Assembly: GCA_016283075.1 (NCBI GenBank)
Contig: JAEEMF010000069.1
Location: 1-61,616, forward strand
Length of the DNA stretch: 61,616 bases
Source: Bacilli bacterium
GTDB taxonomy: Bacteria > Bacillota_I > Bacilli_A > RF39 > UBA660
Direction of reading: 5' to 3'
Shown here: one piece after another, positions 8,181-15,422 of the stretch
Layout: each line of letters opens with the position of its first letter
Numbering within the stretch: the stretch's first letter is position 1
The notes under the pieces: generated by a model
Seen by the model: only the letters and a program-made list of their open reading frames with translations
Databases searched by the model: none
What the model was told of the DNA's origin: nothing
Program-made: the position numbers and the translations under genes

Positions 8181-9506
8181 ATGAAAACATTAGAGGAAAT
8201 TAAAAAGTACAAAGAGTTTATTTTTGATAGATATACAGTAGATTATGTAGATAATAAAATGGTGATTAATTATTATTATGAAATACCTGGTTTATCTACT
8301 TTTAATCATAAAATAGAGATCCCATATACAAGTAGAGTATTTGATAAAGAGTTTGCTTCTTACCTTGCATTTAATATAGGTGTAATGGAAATAGTAAGTT
8401 ATTATAAATGCGCTATTCCTAAAACTATTACTATTAAATGTGGATATTTAGATGAAAATCAAAAAGAATTCTTTAAAAAGATTTATTACTATGGTTTAGG
8501 AGAGTTCTTTTACCGTAATAATATAGAAGTAAGTTATGATGATTTTGTTACTATTAACTCTACTGGTGATAAGAAAGAATATAAACCTACTTATAACGGA
8601 GTAGGTAATATGATAGCAATAGGTGGAGGAAAAGATTCTTGTGTTACTTTAGAACTATTAAAAGATGAAAAAAATAATTCTTGTTTTATAATTAATCCTA
8701 AAGAAGTACAACTTAAATGTGCAGAAGTAGCGGGATATACCGATACTGATATTATTTCTATAAAAAGAGTTATTGATAAAAACTTAATTAAACTTAATGA
8801 AGAAGGATACTTAAATGGACATACTCCTTTTTCTGCTATGGTAGCTTTTGTATCTTTCTTAGCTGCATATCTTAATAATAGAAAATATATTGTACTTTCT
8901 AATGAATCAAGTGCTAATGAATCTAATGTTGATGGTACTAAGATAAACCATCAATATTCTAAAACATATGAATTTGAAAATGACTTTAATAACTATGCTA
9001 AAAAGTACTTTAATGTAGATATTAAGTATTTCTCATTCTTAAGACCACTTACTGAATATCAAATAGGTATGTTATTTTCTAAATTTGAAAAATATCATAC
9101 TATATTTAAAAGTTGTAATGTAGGTAGTAAGGATTCTAAGTGGAACTGGTGTGGAAAATGTGCTAAATGTTTATTTGTTTATACACTACTTAGTCCTTAT
9201 TTATATAAAGATAAGCTAATTAATATATTTGGGAAAGATTTATTTGAAGATGAGGAGTTACTCCAAATATTTACAGAACTTATAGGTAAAGGAGAAAATA
9301 AACCTTTTGACTGTGTAGGAACTTATGAAGAAGTTAATTATGCAGTAAGTAAAACTATAAAAAATATAAAAGGAGATCTTCCTTACTTACTAAAATATTA
9401 TAAAGATAATTTTAAACTAACTGATGATTTAAATATAGAGAAAAGATATAACAATGAGAATAATCTAGATTCCCACTTTAATGAAATATTAAGGAGGTAT
9501 ATATAG
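8181..9506 (+). CDS. murL: UDP-N-acetyl-alpha-D-muramoyl-L-alanyl-L-glutamate epimerase (MurL)
   Basis: MurL epimerises the terminal L-Glu of UDP-MurNAc-L-Ala-L-Glu to D-Glu, using ATP, in the cytoplasmic stage of peptidoglycan synthesis. With MurD2 it replaces glutamate racemase MurI plus ordinary MurD. At 441 residues it has the family's length. It shows the PP-loop-like AIGGGKDSCVTLELL at about 146-160, the stretch SNESSANESNVDGTKINHQY, then FSFLRPLTEYQI, and the cysteine motif WCGKCAKCLFVYTLLSPYL near the end, all as I recall the family. The next gene is a MurD-type ligase overlapping by one base, the gene pair expected for this route. Identification is from remembered family motifs, not from an alignment. 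Confidence 0.85.
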   Translation: MKTLEEIKKYKEFIFDRYTVDYVDNKMVINYYYEIPGLSTFNHKIEIPYTSRVFDKEFASYLAFNIGVMEIVSYYKCAIPKTITIKCGYLDENQKEFFKKIYYYGLGEFFYRNNIEVSYDDFVTINSTGDKKEYKPTYNGVGNMIAIGGGKDSCVTLELLKDEKNNSCFIINPKEVQLKCAEVAGYTDTDIISIKRVIDKNLIKLNEEGYLNGHTPFSAMVAFVSFLAAYLNNRKYIVLSNESSANESNVDGTKINHQYSKTYEFENDFNNYAKKYFNVDIKYFSFLRPLTEYQIGMLFSKFEKYHTIFKSCNVGSKDSKWNWCGKCAKCLFVYTLLSPYLYKDKLINIFGKDLFEDEELLQIFTELIGKGENKPFDCVGTYEEVNYAVSKTIKNIKGDLPYLLKYYKDNFKLTDDLNIEKRYNNENNLDSHFNEILRRYI

Positions 9507-10843
9507 TGATAGAACGTATTGTAAATTTACTTAAAGGTAAGAAAATTGCTATATTAGGATTTGGTAGAGAAGGAGTATCTTCATACGAATTTATTACTAA
9601 ATATGTTGATAATCCTGATATTACAGTTATTGATAAAGATACATCTTTACTTTCTAAATATGATTATTTAAATGAAAGTAATAGTGTTTTAGGAGATAAC
9701 TATCTTGATAATTTAAATAAATATGATTTAATTATTAAGACTCCTGGTATTTCTTTAAAAGATATAGATATAACAGGTATTAAAGATAGAATTACTTCTC
9801 AAGTAGAATTACTTTTAAAAGCAAATAAAGAAAAAGTAATAGGAGTAACAGGTACTAAAGGTAAAAGTACTACTTCATCTTTAATATATGAAATAATTAA
9901 AGAACAGAATGAAAACACTATATTAGTAGGGAATATTGGTCTTCCAATATTATCTAATATAGAAAACTGTGATGAAGATACAATAATAGTTGCAGAAATG
10001 TCATCACATCAACTTGAATACATAGATGTATCTCCACATATAGGAGTTATTCTTAATCTATTTGAAGATCATTTAGATCATGCTGGATCAGTAGAACATT
10101 ATCATGATATAAAATTAAATATGTTTAGATATCAAAATGATAATGACTATATGATATATTGTTCTAATAATAAAACATTAGATAATTTAATAAAGAAAAA
10201 TAATTTCAAAGGAATTAAATATACAGTCAATCCTTATGGAAGTGCTAGTATTACTATTAAAGATAATTATGTAGTATTTAATGATACTAGAATATATGAT
10301 ATTAATTCTAAAAGAAATTTACTTGGTAAACATAATTTAGAAAATATAATGACAGCCTTAACTGTAGCAATAATACTTAATCTAGATATAGATAGAGCAA
10401 TAAGTATTATTAATACTTTTAAAGGATTACCTTATAGATTAGAAAATATAGGTACAGTAGATGAAGTAACATATTATACAGATACACTTGCTACTATTCC
10501 AGAAGCAACAGAAGAAGCAACTAAATCATTAAATGATATAGATACTTTAATATTTGGAGGAATGGATAGAGGTATATCTTATGAAGGATTTGCTGATTAT
10601 CTAAATAGTACAAGTATAAGAAACTTTATTTGTATGCCAGAAACAGGACATACTATAGGTAAAGATCTTATTAATAAGAATGTTTATTTTGTAGAAACAT
10701 TAGAAGAAGCAGTAAAAATGGCCAAAGAAGTAACTGCTAAAGGTAAAATATGTTTGCTTTCTCCAGCAGCATCTAGTTATAATAGTTTTAAAAACTATGC
10801 TGAAAAAGGAGATAAGTATAAAGAGTTAGTTTATGATAAATAG
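9506..10843 (+). CDS. murD2: MurD-type ligase, probably UDP-MurNAc-L-Ala--L-glutamate ligase (MurD2)
   Basis: A Mur ligase adding glutamate to UDP-MurNAc-L-Ala in the cytoplasm. The N-terminal Rossmann part has GKKIAILGFGREGVSSYEFI. The central ATPase has GVTGTKGKSTTSSLIYEII at about 113-131 (GTKGKST in place of the common GTNGKTT), then EMSSHQLEY and NLFEDHLDHAG. The C-terminal domain has FGGMDRGISYEGF and CLLSPAASSYNSFKNYAEKG. The start is a GTG at 9506 overlapping the murL stop, with AGGAGG eight bases before it. Pairing with murL argues for the L-Glu-adding MurD2 rather than D-Glu-adding MurD. That choice is inferred from context; the sequence alone does not settle it. Confidence 0.82.
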   Translation: MIERIVNLLKGKKIAILGFGREGVSSYEFITKYVDNPDITVIDKDTSLLSKYDYLNESNSVLGDNYLDNLNKYDLIIKTPGISLKDIDITGIKDRITSQVELLLKANKEKVIGVTGTKGKSTTSSLIYEIIKEQNENTILVGNIGLPILSNIENCDEDTIIVAEMSSHQLEYIDVSPHIGVILNLFEDHLDHAGSVEHYHDIKLNMFRYQNDNDYMIYCSNNKTLDNLIKKNNFKGIKYTVNPYGSASITIKDNYVVFNDTRIYDINSKRNLLGKHNLENIMTALTVAIILNLDIDRAISIINTFKGLPYRLENIGTVDEVTYYTDTLATIPEATEEATKSLNDIDTLIFGGMDRGISYEGFADYLNSTSIRNFICMPETGHTIGKDLINKNVYFVETLEEAVKMAKEVTAKGKICLLSPAASSYNSFKNYAEKGDKYKELVYDK

Positions 10844-10854
10844 TAGGTGGCAAG

Positions 10855-12624
10855 ATGAGACTTAATAAATTACACGCTATAAGAGATTTTTTCGAAGGGC
10901 TTTTTAAAGGAAAGCATCCTGATGAACCTTGGCTTGATTATTATTCAGAAGAAGATAGATCTATTAAATTTACTAATAAAAGGATTTATGATTATTTAAA
11001 GGATAGTGTAGGAGTTGATACTGATTTTGTAGCAATTAACTACTTTAATTCACGTATAAGATATTATGAATTCTTTGATAGAATAGATAAAACTAGTAAA
11101 GCACTATTACATTATGGAGTAAAACAAGGTGACATTGTAACAATATGTATGCCTAATACTCCTGAGGCAGTAATTATGTTTTATGCAATAAATAAAATAG
11201 GTGCAGTATCAGATATGATTCATCCATTATCTGCTCCAGAACAAGTAAGAACTTATTTAGAACAATCTAAGTCTAAAGTAATGATGCTAGTAGATTTTGA
11301 TTATGATAAGTATAAAGATGTTATAAAAGAATCATCTTTAAAGAAAGTAATAATTGTTTCTGTTGCAGACTCAATGCCTATGTCTACAGCAGTTTTATAT
11401 CAAGTTTTTAAAGGACTTGGTATAAAGAAACCTAAGTATAATCAAAATGACTTATATCAAACATATAGTGACTTTGTTAATCAAGGTTCTATGTATAATA
11501 AAAATATTAATAATACAACTAAATGTAAGGATGTAGCAATTATTCTTCATAGTGGTGGATCTACAGGCACTCCTAAAGGAATAGAAATAACTAATTATAG
11601 TTTTAATGCTTTTATGCAGCAAGCATCTATAGTTGTATATAATGTAAGACCTAAAGATAGAATTGTTTCAATACTTCCAATATTCCATGGATTTGGCTTA
11701 GGAGCATGTGTACACTGCCCGCTATGTTTAAAAGTAGAAACAATTTTAGTACCAGAATTTGATGGTAAAAGATTTCCTAGAATGATGAAAATGTATAAAC
11801 CAAATGTACTAGTTGGAGTTCCAACACTTTGGGAAGCAATGCTAAGTAATAAAAACTTTGATAATGTAGATTTATCAAATCTAAAATATGTTGTTAGTGG
11901 CGGAGATTATTTATCTATTCAAATGGAAGAAAGAATGAATACATTCTTAAGAACACATGGTGCAAATATCTCCATGACTAAAGGATATGGTATGACAGAA
12001 TCGGTTGCTGCAACAGCATATACCTTTGATGGAGCAAATGTTCCTGGTTCAGTAGGTATCCCAATAGTAGGTAATACTTTTTGTATATGTAAGCCTGATA
12101 CAACAGAAGAACTACCTTTCGGAGAAGAAGGAGAAATATGTGTAACAGGACCTACACTTATGAAAGGATATCTTAATAATAAAGAAGAAACAAATAAAAT
12201 GCTTATTAAACATAAAGATGGTAAAGTATATCTTCATTCAGGAGATTTAGGATATATATCAGCAGATGGAATTCTATTCTTTACTCAAAGATTAAAAAGA
12301 ATGATAGTATCATCTGGATTTAACGTATATCCAGCTGCCATAGAAAAAACAATAAATAAGCATGAAGCAGTAGAAAAAGTATGTGTAATAGGTGTACCAC
12401 ATCCATATAAAATGCATGTACCAAAAGCATTTATAGTTTTAAAAGAAGGATATAAACAGTCACCTAAATTATTAAGTGAAATAAAAGAATTATGTAAAAA
12501 AGATTTAGCCGCATACTCTATACCTAAATTATTTGAGTTTAGAGATAACCTTCCTAAAACTCTATATGGTAAAGTAGATTTTAAATCTTTAGAAAAAGAA
12601 GAAACTAAAAAAGAAGAAAAATAG
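10855..12624 (+). CDS. AMP-dependent acyl-CoA synthetase/ligase family protein
   Basis: A 589-residue class I adenylate-forming enzyme; it should activate a carboxylic acid with ATP, probably to the CoA thioester. The P-loop-like A3 motif HSGGSTGTPKG is at about 232-242, GYGMTES at about 376, the hinge region HSGDLGYISADG follows, and SGFNVYPAAIEK and the terminal LPKTLYGKVDFK supply the conserved C-domain lysine. It starts 11 bases after murD2 and so is probably in the same transcript. Nothing in the sequence fixes the substrate. A fatty-acid substrate for lipid metabolism is plausible because the next gene resembles a lipid kinase. A terminator at 12611-12640 overlaps its stop. Confidence 0.85.
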   Translation: MRLNKLHAIRDFFEGLFKGKHPDEPWLDYYSEEDRSIKFTNKRIYDYLKDSVGVDTDFVAINYFNSRIRYYEFFDRIDKTSKALLHYGVKQGDIVTICMPNTPEAVIMFYAINKIGAVSDMIHPLSAPEQVRTYLEQSKSKVMMLVDFDYDKYKDVIKESSLKKVIIVSVADSMPMSTAVLYQVFKGLGIKKPKYNQNDLYQTYSDFVNQGSMYNKNINNTTKCKDVAIILHSGGSTGTPKGIEITNYSFNAFMQQASIVVYNVRPKDRIVSILPIFHGFGLGACVHCPLCLKVETILVPEFDGKRFPRMMKMYKPNVLVGVPTLWEAMLSNKNFDNVDLSNLKYVVSGGDYLSIQMEERMNTFLRTHGANISMTKGYGMTESVAATAYTFDGANVPGSVGIPIVGNTFCICKPDTTEELPFGEEGEICVTGPTLMKGYLNNKEETNKMLIKHKDGKVYLHSGDLGYISADGILFFTQRLKRMIVSSGFNVYPAAIEKTINKHEAVEKVCVIGVPHPYKMHVPKAFIVLKEGYKQSPKLLSEIKELCKKDLAAYSIPKLFEFRDNLPKTLYGKVDFKSLEKEETKKEEK

Positions 12625-12640
12625 TATTTTCTTCTTTTTT
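12611..12640 (+). terminator. Intrinsic terminator after acyl-CoA synthetase gene
   Basis: AAGAAGAAAA pairs with TTTTCTTCTT, followed by a T run. It overlaps the end of the coding sequence. An extended -10 (TGTTAAAAT, 12642-12650) for the next gene follows at once. Confidence 0.7.
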
Positions 12641-12677
12641 ATGTTAAAATAAAAGCACAAAGAGGTAGGTGATTATT

Positions 12678-13496
12678 GTGAAAGTAACTACAATAATTGA
12701 TAGAGATAAGGATAATGTTTTAGAAGCAGCTGAAGTACGTAAAAAAATACATGATTCTATGAAACAAGAAGTAGAGTGGGATCCAGTAATTGCTACTGAA
12801 AAAAGTTTAAATTCTGATGATGCATTATATGTTAGTAGAAGTAGAAGAAATAATACTGATTTCTTTCTAGCTATTGGAGATGATAAATTAGTTCATGATA
12901 GTATGGATGGGCTTATTTATTCTAATACCAAGTTTGGTATAATTCCTTTTGGTTCAAGAAATAATATATATGACAAATTAAAAGGAAAGAAAAACTTTAG
13001 TTTAAGTGTTGGAGGTATTAATAGAACTATCTTCGTAGATAAGATGAATATGGGTATTAATCTTCAAAAAGAAAGTAAGTACTATAATGCACATAAATTT
13101 AAAAGATTATTTAGAAAAGGCTCTTATACTCCTTTTAAAACTAATTTTAAATTAGATGGACATAGTATTACCGATGAATCAGATAATATATTCTTCTTAC
13201 AAATAGAAAATAATATAGAAGAAAGATGTTTTGATATATATCTAATTAGAAATATAGATGAAAACTCTTTATATAAAATATTTGATTTAATGAATAAATG
13301 TTCTTTAAAAGAAATACCATACGTAGAACATTTTGGTGGTATGTTTGTAGATATTAATTCTAAAGATGAACTTGAATATTCCTATGACGGAATTAAAGAT
13401 AAAGATAAAGATATAAAAATAGAGATGAAAAGAGATGCAATTAACTTTATAAATACTGATAAAGTTATTGAGGAAATAAGTAAGAAAAGTAGATAA
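12678..13496 (+). CDS. Diacylglycerol/lipid kinase-like protein with degenerate nucleotide motif
   Basis: A 272-residue protein resembling the catalytic fold of diacylglycerol and sphingosine kinases. The segment FFLAIGDDKLVHDSMDGL (about 58-75) aligns with the family's GGDGT...NGL, and KFGIIPFGSRNNIYDKL with GIIPLGTGND. The essential-looking GGDGT is replaced by IGDDK and GTGND by GSRNN, so activity is doubtful. The start is placed at the GTG at 12678 because the local AGGTGATT ribosome binding pattern spaces to it; an upstream GTG at 12669 overlaps that site. It has its own promoter (12642-12650). It may be a divergent or non-catalytic member. The call is moderate because it rests on two motifs. 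Confidence 0.6.
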   Translation: MKVTTIIDRDKDNVLEAAEVRKKIHDSMKQEVEWDPVIATEKSLNSDDALYVSRSRRNNTDFFLAIGDDKLVHDSMDGLIYSNTKFGIIPFGSRNNIYDKLKGKKNFSLSVGGINRTIFVDKMNMGINLQKESKYYNAHKFKRLFRKGSYTPFKTNFKLDGHSITDESDNIFFLQIENNIEERCFDIYLIRNIDENSLYKIFDLMNKCSLKEIPYVEHFGGMFVDINSKDELEYSYDGIKDKDKDIKIEMKRDAINFINTDKVIEEISKKSR

Positions 13497-13543
13497 TATA
13501 TTATTTCTTATGATATAATTGTTTTAATAGATAAGGTGATGTT

Positions 13544-14125
13544 ATGAAGATAACTTCTGTTGATTTAAAAATAAGTGCAGTTAGACGTAGTCAGTATCCA
13601 ACTGATAACAAACCAGAATTTTTAATGGTAGGTAGATCTAATGTTGGTAAAAGTAGTTTTATTAATACAATTATTAATAGAAAAAATTTTGCTCGTACAT
13701 CTGCAACACCAGGTAAAACTCAAACAATTAACTTTTATTTAGTAAATGATAAGTTTTATTTAGTAGATGCTCCTGGATATGGATATGCTAGTTTAAATAA
13801 AGCTAAAACTAAAAAATTTGGTTTAATGATGGAAGATTATTTAACATCAAGAACTAATCTAAAACAAGTATTTATGTTAATAGATTTTAGACATAAACCA
13901 ACTAGTGATGATATCATGATGTACAACTATTTAAAGTATTATAAATTACCAGTTACTATTATTGCTACTAAAGTAGATAAAATAGGTGTAACAATGCAAC
14001 AAAAACAACGTAAGATGATACTTGATGAATTAGATCTTGTTGTAGGGGATGAATTTGTATTATTCTCTAATGTTACTAAACTAGGTAAAGAAGATATAAC
14101 TAAAAAAATTGAAAGAATACTATAA
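13544..14125 (+). CDS. engB: Ribosome-biogenesis GTP-binding protein YsxC/EngB
   Basis: A small essential GTPase that helps assemble the large ribosomal subunit. At 193 residues it has the normal length. G1 FLMVGRSNVGKSSFINTII is at about 26-45, the G2 region with the conserved TPGKTQTINFY follows, G3 is DAPGYGYA, and G4 is ATKVDKIG. A TGATATAAT promoter lies just upstream of 13520. A terminator (14112-14137) overlaps the end. It has standard housekeeping composition with nothing odd. Confidence 0.95.
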   Translation: MKITSVDLKISAVRRSQYPTDNKPEFLMVGRSNVGKSSFINTIINRKNFARTSATPGKTQTINFYLVNDKFYLVDAPGYGYASLNKAKTKKFGLMMEDYLTSRTNLKQVFMLIDFRHKPTSDDIMMYNYLKYYKLPVTIIATKVDKIGVTMQQKQRKMILDELDLVVGDEFVLFSNVTKLGKEDITKKIERIL

Positions 14126-14137
14126 AGTATTCTTTTT
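14112..14137 (+). terminator. Intrinsic terminator after engB
   Basis: AAAGAATACT pairs with AGTATTCTTT around a four-base loop and is followed by T residues. It overlaps the engB stop. Confidence 0.75.
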
Positions 14138-14175
14138 CACTTGATTAATTATATTATTTATAATAATATAAATAT

Positions 14176-14244
14176 AGGAATACCTAATTTTCGCATGTTA
14201 GGTGTTACCGTGTGGTAGACCTAACTAACTAGTTAGGTTTTTTT
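14176..14244 (+). ncRNA. Candidate antitoxin small RNA, copy 1 (about 69 nt)
   Basis: Ends in an intrinsic terminator (CCTAACTA 14220-14227, TAGTTAGG 14230-14237, seven T). It holds an upstream hairpin, ACCTAA...TTAGGT, and a small middle hairpin, TACC-GTGT-GGTA. AT-rich -10-like sequence lies just upstream, but copy 1 lacks a clear -35. Its segment 14179-14188 (AATACCTAAT) can pair with the leader-ORF start of the opposite transcript (complement of 14352-14361), ten base pairs including two G-U. The terminator-stem segment ACCTAAC offers a second seven-base match. The RNA converges on the toxin gene. Its existence and 5' end are inferred. Confidence 0.65.
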
Positions 14245-14245
14245 G

Positions 14246-14329
14246 TTATTTCATCATCATTATTATGATTGATAATAGGATGAAGATGATAACTACTAAA
14301 GAAGAGATTAAAAAATCTTTTTTAGTCAT
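14246..14329 (-). CDS. Putative type I toxin peptide, copy 1 (27 aa, hydrophobic)
   Basis: A minus-strand ORF of 27 codons ending in TAA. The peptide starts MTKKDFLISS, continues as one uninterrupted hydrophobic helix of Leu, Val, Ile, Phe and Met, and closes with three Met and a Lys. A charged N-terminus, one membrane span and a short basic end are the usual form of type I toxins. A strong ribosome binding site, GGGAGGTGG, is seven bases before the ATG. The peptide is identical in copy 2; the two genes differ by one synonymous base. The start overlaps the 3' end of a leader ORF by eight bases, and a convergent small RNA ends two bases beyond the stop. I recognise no named toxin family; toxicity is inferred. 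Confidence 0.7.
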   Translation of the reverse strand: MTKKDFLISSLVVIIFILLSIIIMMMK

Positions 14330-14363
14330 AGTACCACCTCCCTTCGAAGATAACACCTAACAT
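14322..14363 (-). CDS. 13-codon leader ORF overlapping toxin start, copy 1
   Basis: ATG at 14363 with TAGGAG seven bases upstream, encoding MLGVIFEGRWYYD, ending in a TAA at 14322-14324 inside the toxin gene. The toxin's ribosome binding site is embedded in its EGRW codons. This arrangement resembles the mok reading frame of hok/mok/sok, where translation of the leader enables translation of the toxin. The small RNA's pairing site covers this leader's start region. Conserved unchanged in copy 2. Confidence 0.5.
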   Translation of the reverse strand: MLGVIFEGRWYYD

Positions 14364-14444
14364 TTAGATACTCCTACATTAATATGATACGAGAAAACTT
14401 TCCCATATCCTTTTTTTATACTTAATTTTTTTATTATAGTTATC

Positions 14445-14472
14445 TTGACATATATAACTAATATGATATTAT
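14445..14472 (+). promoter_or_regulatory. Strong promoter of small RNA copy 2
   Basis: TTGACA at 14445-14450, a 16-base spacer and an extended -10 TGATATTAT ending at 14472. This is one of the few promoters in the window with a consensus -35, as expected for an abundant antitoxin RNA. It lies just outside the repeat, so copy 1 does not share it. Confidence 0.75.
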
Positions 14473-14478
14473 GAATAT

Positions 14479-14547
14479 AGGAATACCTAATTTTCGTAGG
14501 TTAGGTGTTACCGTTTGGGAACCCTAACTAACTAGTTAGGTTTTTTT
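14479..14547 (+). ncRNA. Candidate antitoxin small RNA, copy 2 (about 69 nt)
   Basis: Expected to start seven to eight bases after the TATTAT at 14467-14472 and to stop at the seven-T run 14541-14547 behind CCTAACTA/TAGTTAGG. The first hairpin (ACCTAA...TTAGGT) is retained. The middle hairpin now reads GTTACC-GTTT-GGGAAC, different from copy 1 but still foldable with one mismatch. It carries the same AATACCTAAT segment complementary to the leader-ORF start. Confidence 0.72.
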
Positions 14548-14548
14548 G

Positions 14549-14632
14549 TTATTTCATCATCATTATTATGATTGATAATAGGATGAAGATGATAACTACT
14601 AAAGAAGAAATTAAAAAATCTTTTTTAGTCAT
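14549..14632 (-). CDS. Putative type I toxin peptide, copy 2 (27 aa, identical to copy 1)
   Basis: Same 27-residue hydrophobic peptide as copy 1, encoded with one synonymous ATT/ATC difference. The ribosome binding site GGGAGGTGG and the overlapping leader are conserved. Full conservation of the peptide, while the surrounding non-coding parts have drifted, indicates that the peptide is the selected product. Confidence 0.7.
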   Translation of the reverse strand: MTKKDFLISSLVVIIFILLSIIIMMMK

Positions 14633-14666
14633 AGTACCACCTCCCTTCGAAGATAACACCTAACAT
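14625..14666 (-). CDS. 13-codon leader ORF overlapping toxin start, copy 2
   Basis: Same leader as copy 1 with the same TAGGAG ribosome binding site, overlapping the toxin gene by eight bases. The region upstream on the minus strand contains TATCATATTAAT as a possible -10, without a clear -35. Confidence 0.5.
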   Translation of the reverse strand: MLGVIFEGRWYYD

Positions 14667-14740
14667 TTAGATACTCCTACATTAATATGATACGGCAAAA
14701 CCTTCTCATATCCTTTTTTATTATAAATATTTTGAAATTA

Positions 14741-14770
14741 TGGTAAAATGAAAGTGTTATTTGTAGGAGG
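14741..14770 (+). promoter_or_regulatory. Extended -10 and RBS deciding the start of the phosphatase gene
   Basis: TGGTAAAAT at 14741-14749 places transcription near 14756, and AGGAGG at 14765-14770 is spaced for the ATG at 14775. An in-frame ATG at 14748 lies inside the -10 element and is not usable. Confidence 0.65.
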
Positions 14771-14774
14771 ATTT

Positions 14775-15314
14775 ATGAAAATAGTATATTATGTACATGG
14801 TACTACTTATGATAATGCTTCTAAGAAATGTAGTGGTCATAAAGATGTAGAGTTAAATGATTTAGGTAAGGAGCAAGCTATTAATTTAGGAAAGAATACT
14901 CCATATAAATTTGATGTTCTTTTTACTTCAGATTTAAAAAGAGCAATTACTTCTAGTGAGTTAGCATTTCCTTTATATAGTTCCATACCTGATAGTAGAT
15001 TAAGAGAATGTAATTATGGGGATTTTGACGGAGAGGATAAGAGTTTAGTTGTATATGAAGAACACGTGGATACTCCTTTTCCAAACGGAGAATCTTTAAA
15101 AGATGTTGAAAAAAGAGTTAGAGATTTCTTAAAAGAAATATATGATAAATATAAGGATAAAACCATTGGAATAATAGCTCATAGAGCGCCTCAGCTTGCT
15201 ATAGAAGTTATTACTAAACATATTACCTGGGAAGAAGCTAATAAGAATGACTGGAGAAAAACAGGTTCTTGGCAACCAGGATGGGAGTATACTCTAAATA
15301 AAGAAGATTTATAA
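14775..15314 (+). CDS. Histidine phosphatase superfamily protein (phosphoglycerate-mutase-like)
   Basis: A 179-residue member of the two-histidine phosphatase superfamily. The N-terminal YYVHGTTYDNASKKCSGHKD corresponds to the catalytic RHGxT region. The phosphorylated His is kept, but the usual preceding Arg is Val. Next come VELNDLGKEQA, then FTSDLKRAITSSEL with the conserved Arg, RLRECNYGDFDGE, PFPNGESLKDVEKRV, and IIAHRAPQLAIE containing the second His. The VHGTT variant also occurs in a subfamily of short phosphatases as far as I recall, so activity need not be lost. The substrate is unknown. It stands alone between its own promoter and a terminator. Confidence 0.75.
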   Translation: MKIVYYVHGTTYDNASKKCSGHKDVELNDLGKEQAINLGKNTPYKFDVLFTSDLKRAITSSELAFPLYSSIPDSRLRECNYGDFDGEDKSLVVYEEHVDTPFPNGESLKDVEKRVRDFLKEIYDKYKDKTIGIIAHRAPQLAIEVITKHITWEEANKNDWRKTGSWQPGWEYTLNKEDL

Positions 15315-15337
15315 ACATTGCAAATGCAATGTTTTTA
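15314..15337 (+). terminator. Intrinsic terminator after phosphatase gene
   Basis: ACATTGCA pairs with TGCAATGT over a two-base loop and is followed by five T. Confidence 0.8.
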
Positions 15338-15358
15338 TTTGTGTAAACTAAAAGAATA

Positions 15359-15417
15359 TGTTATAATAACCTAGCGTTTTTGAAATATATTTATGTTATA
15401 ATTTAGAAAAGAGGTGG
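15359..15417 (+). promoter_or_regulatory. Tandem extended -10 promoters and RBS of der
   Basis: Two TGTTATAAT elements at 15359-15367 and 15394-15402 precede GAGGTGG at 15411-15417. The RBS spaces to the ATG at 15423; an in-frame GTG at 15414 lies inside it. Confidence 0.65.
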
Positions 15418-15422
15418 CTTTT

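Larger units (their letters stand above)
14171..14417. repeat. Tandem repeat unit 1 of the toxin-antitoxin-like locus
   Basis: About 247 bases, nearly identical to 14474-14720 at a constant offset of 303. The unit contains a plus-strand small RNA, a minus-strand 27-codon ORF and a minus-strand 13-codon leader ORF. Differences cluster in the small-RNA loops and in the region upstream of the minus-strand genes. Confidence 0.92.
14474..14720. repeat. Tandem repeat unit 2 of the toxin-antitoxin-like locus
   Basis: Second copy of 14171-14417. It keeps the toxin, leader, terminator stem and both ribosome binding sites, while the small-RNA middle hairpin differs in sequence but remains foldable. 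Confidence 0.92.

Noticed and set aside
14171..14720. CRISPR array
   Set aside because: Only two units of about 247 bases with a 56-base gap, containing coding and terminator features; no short repeats or spacers.
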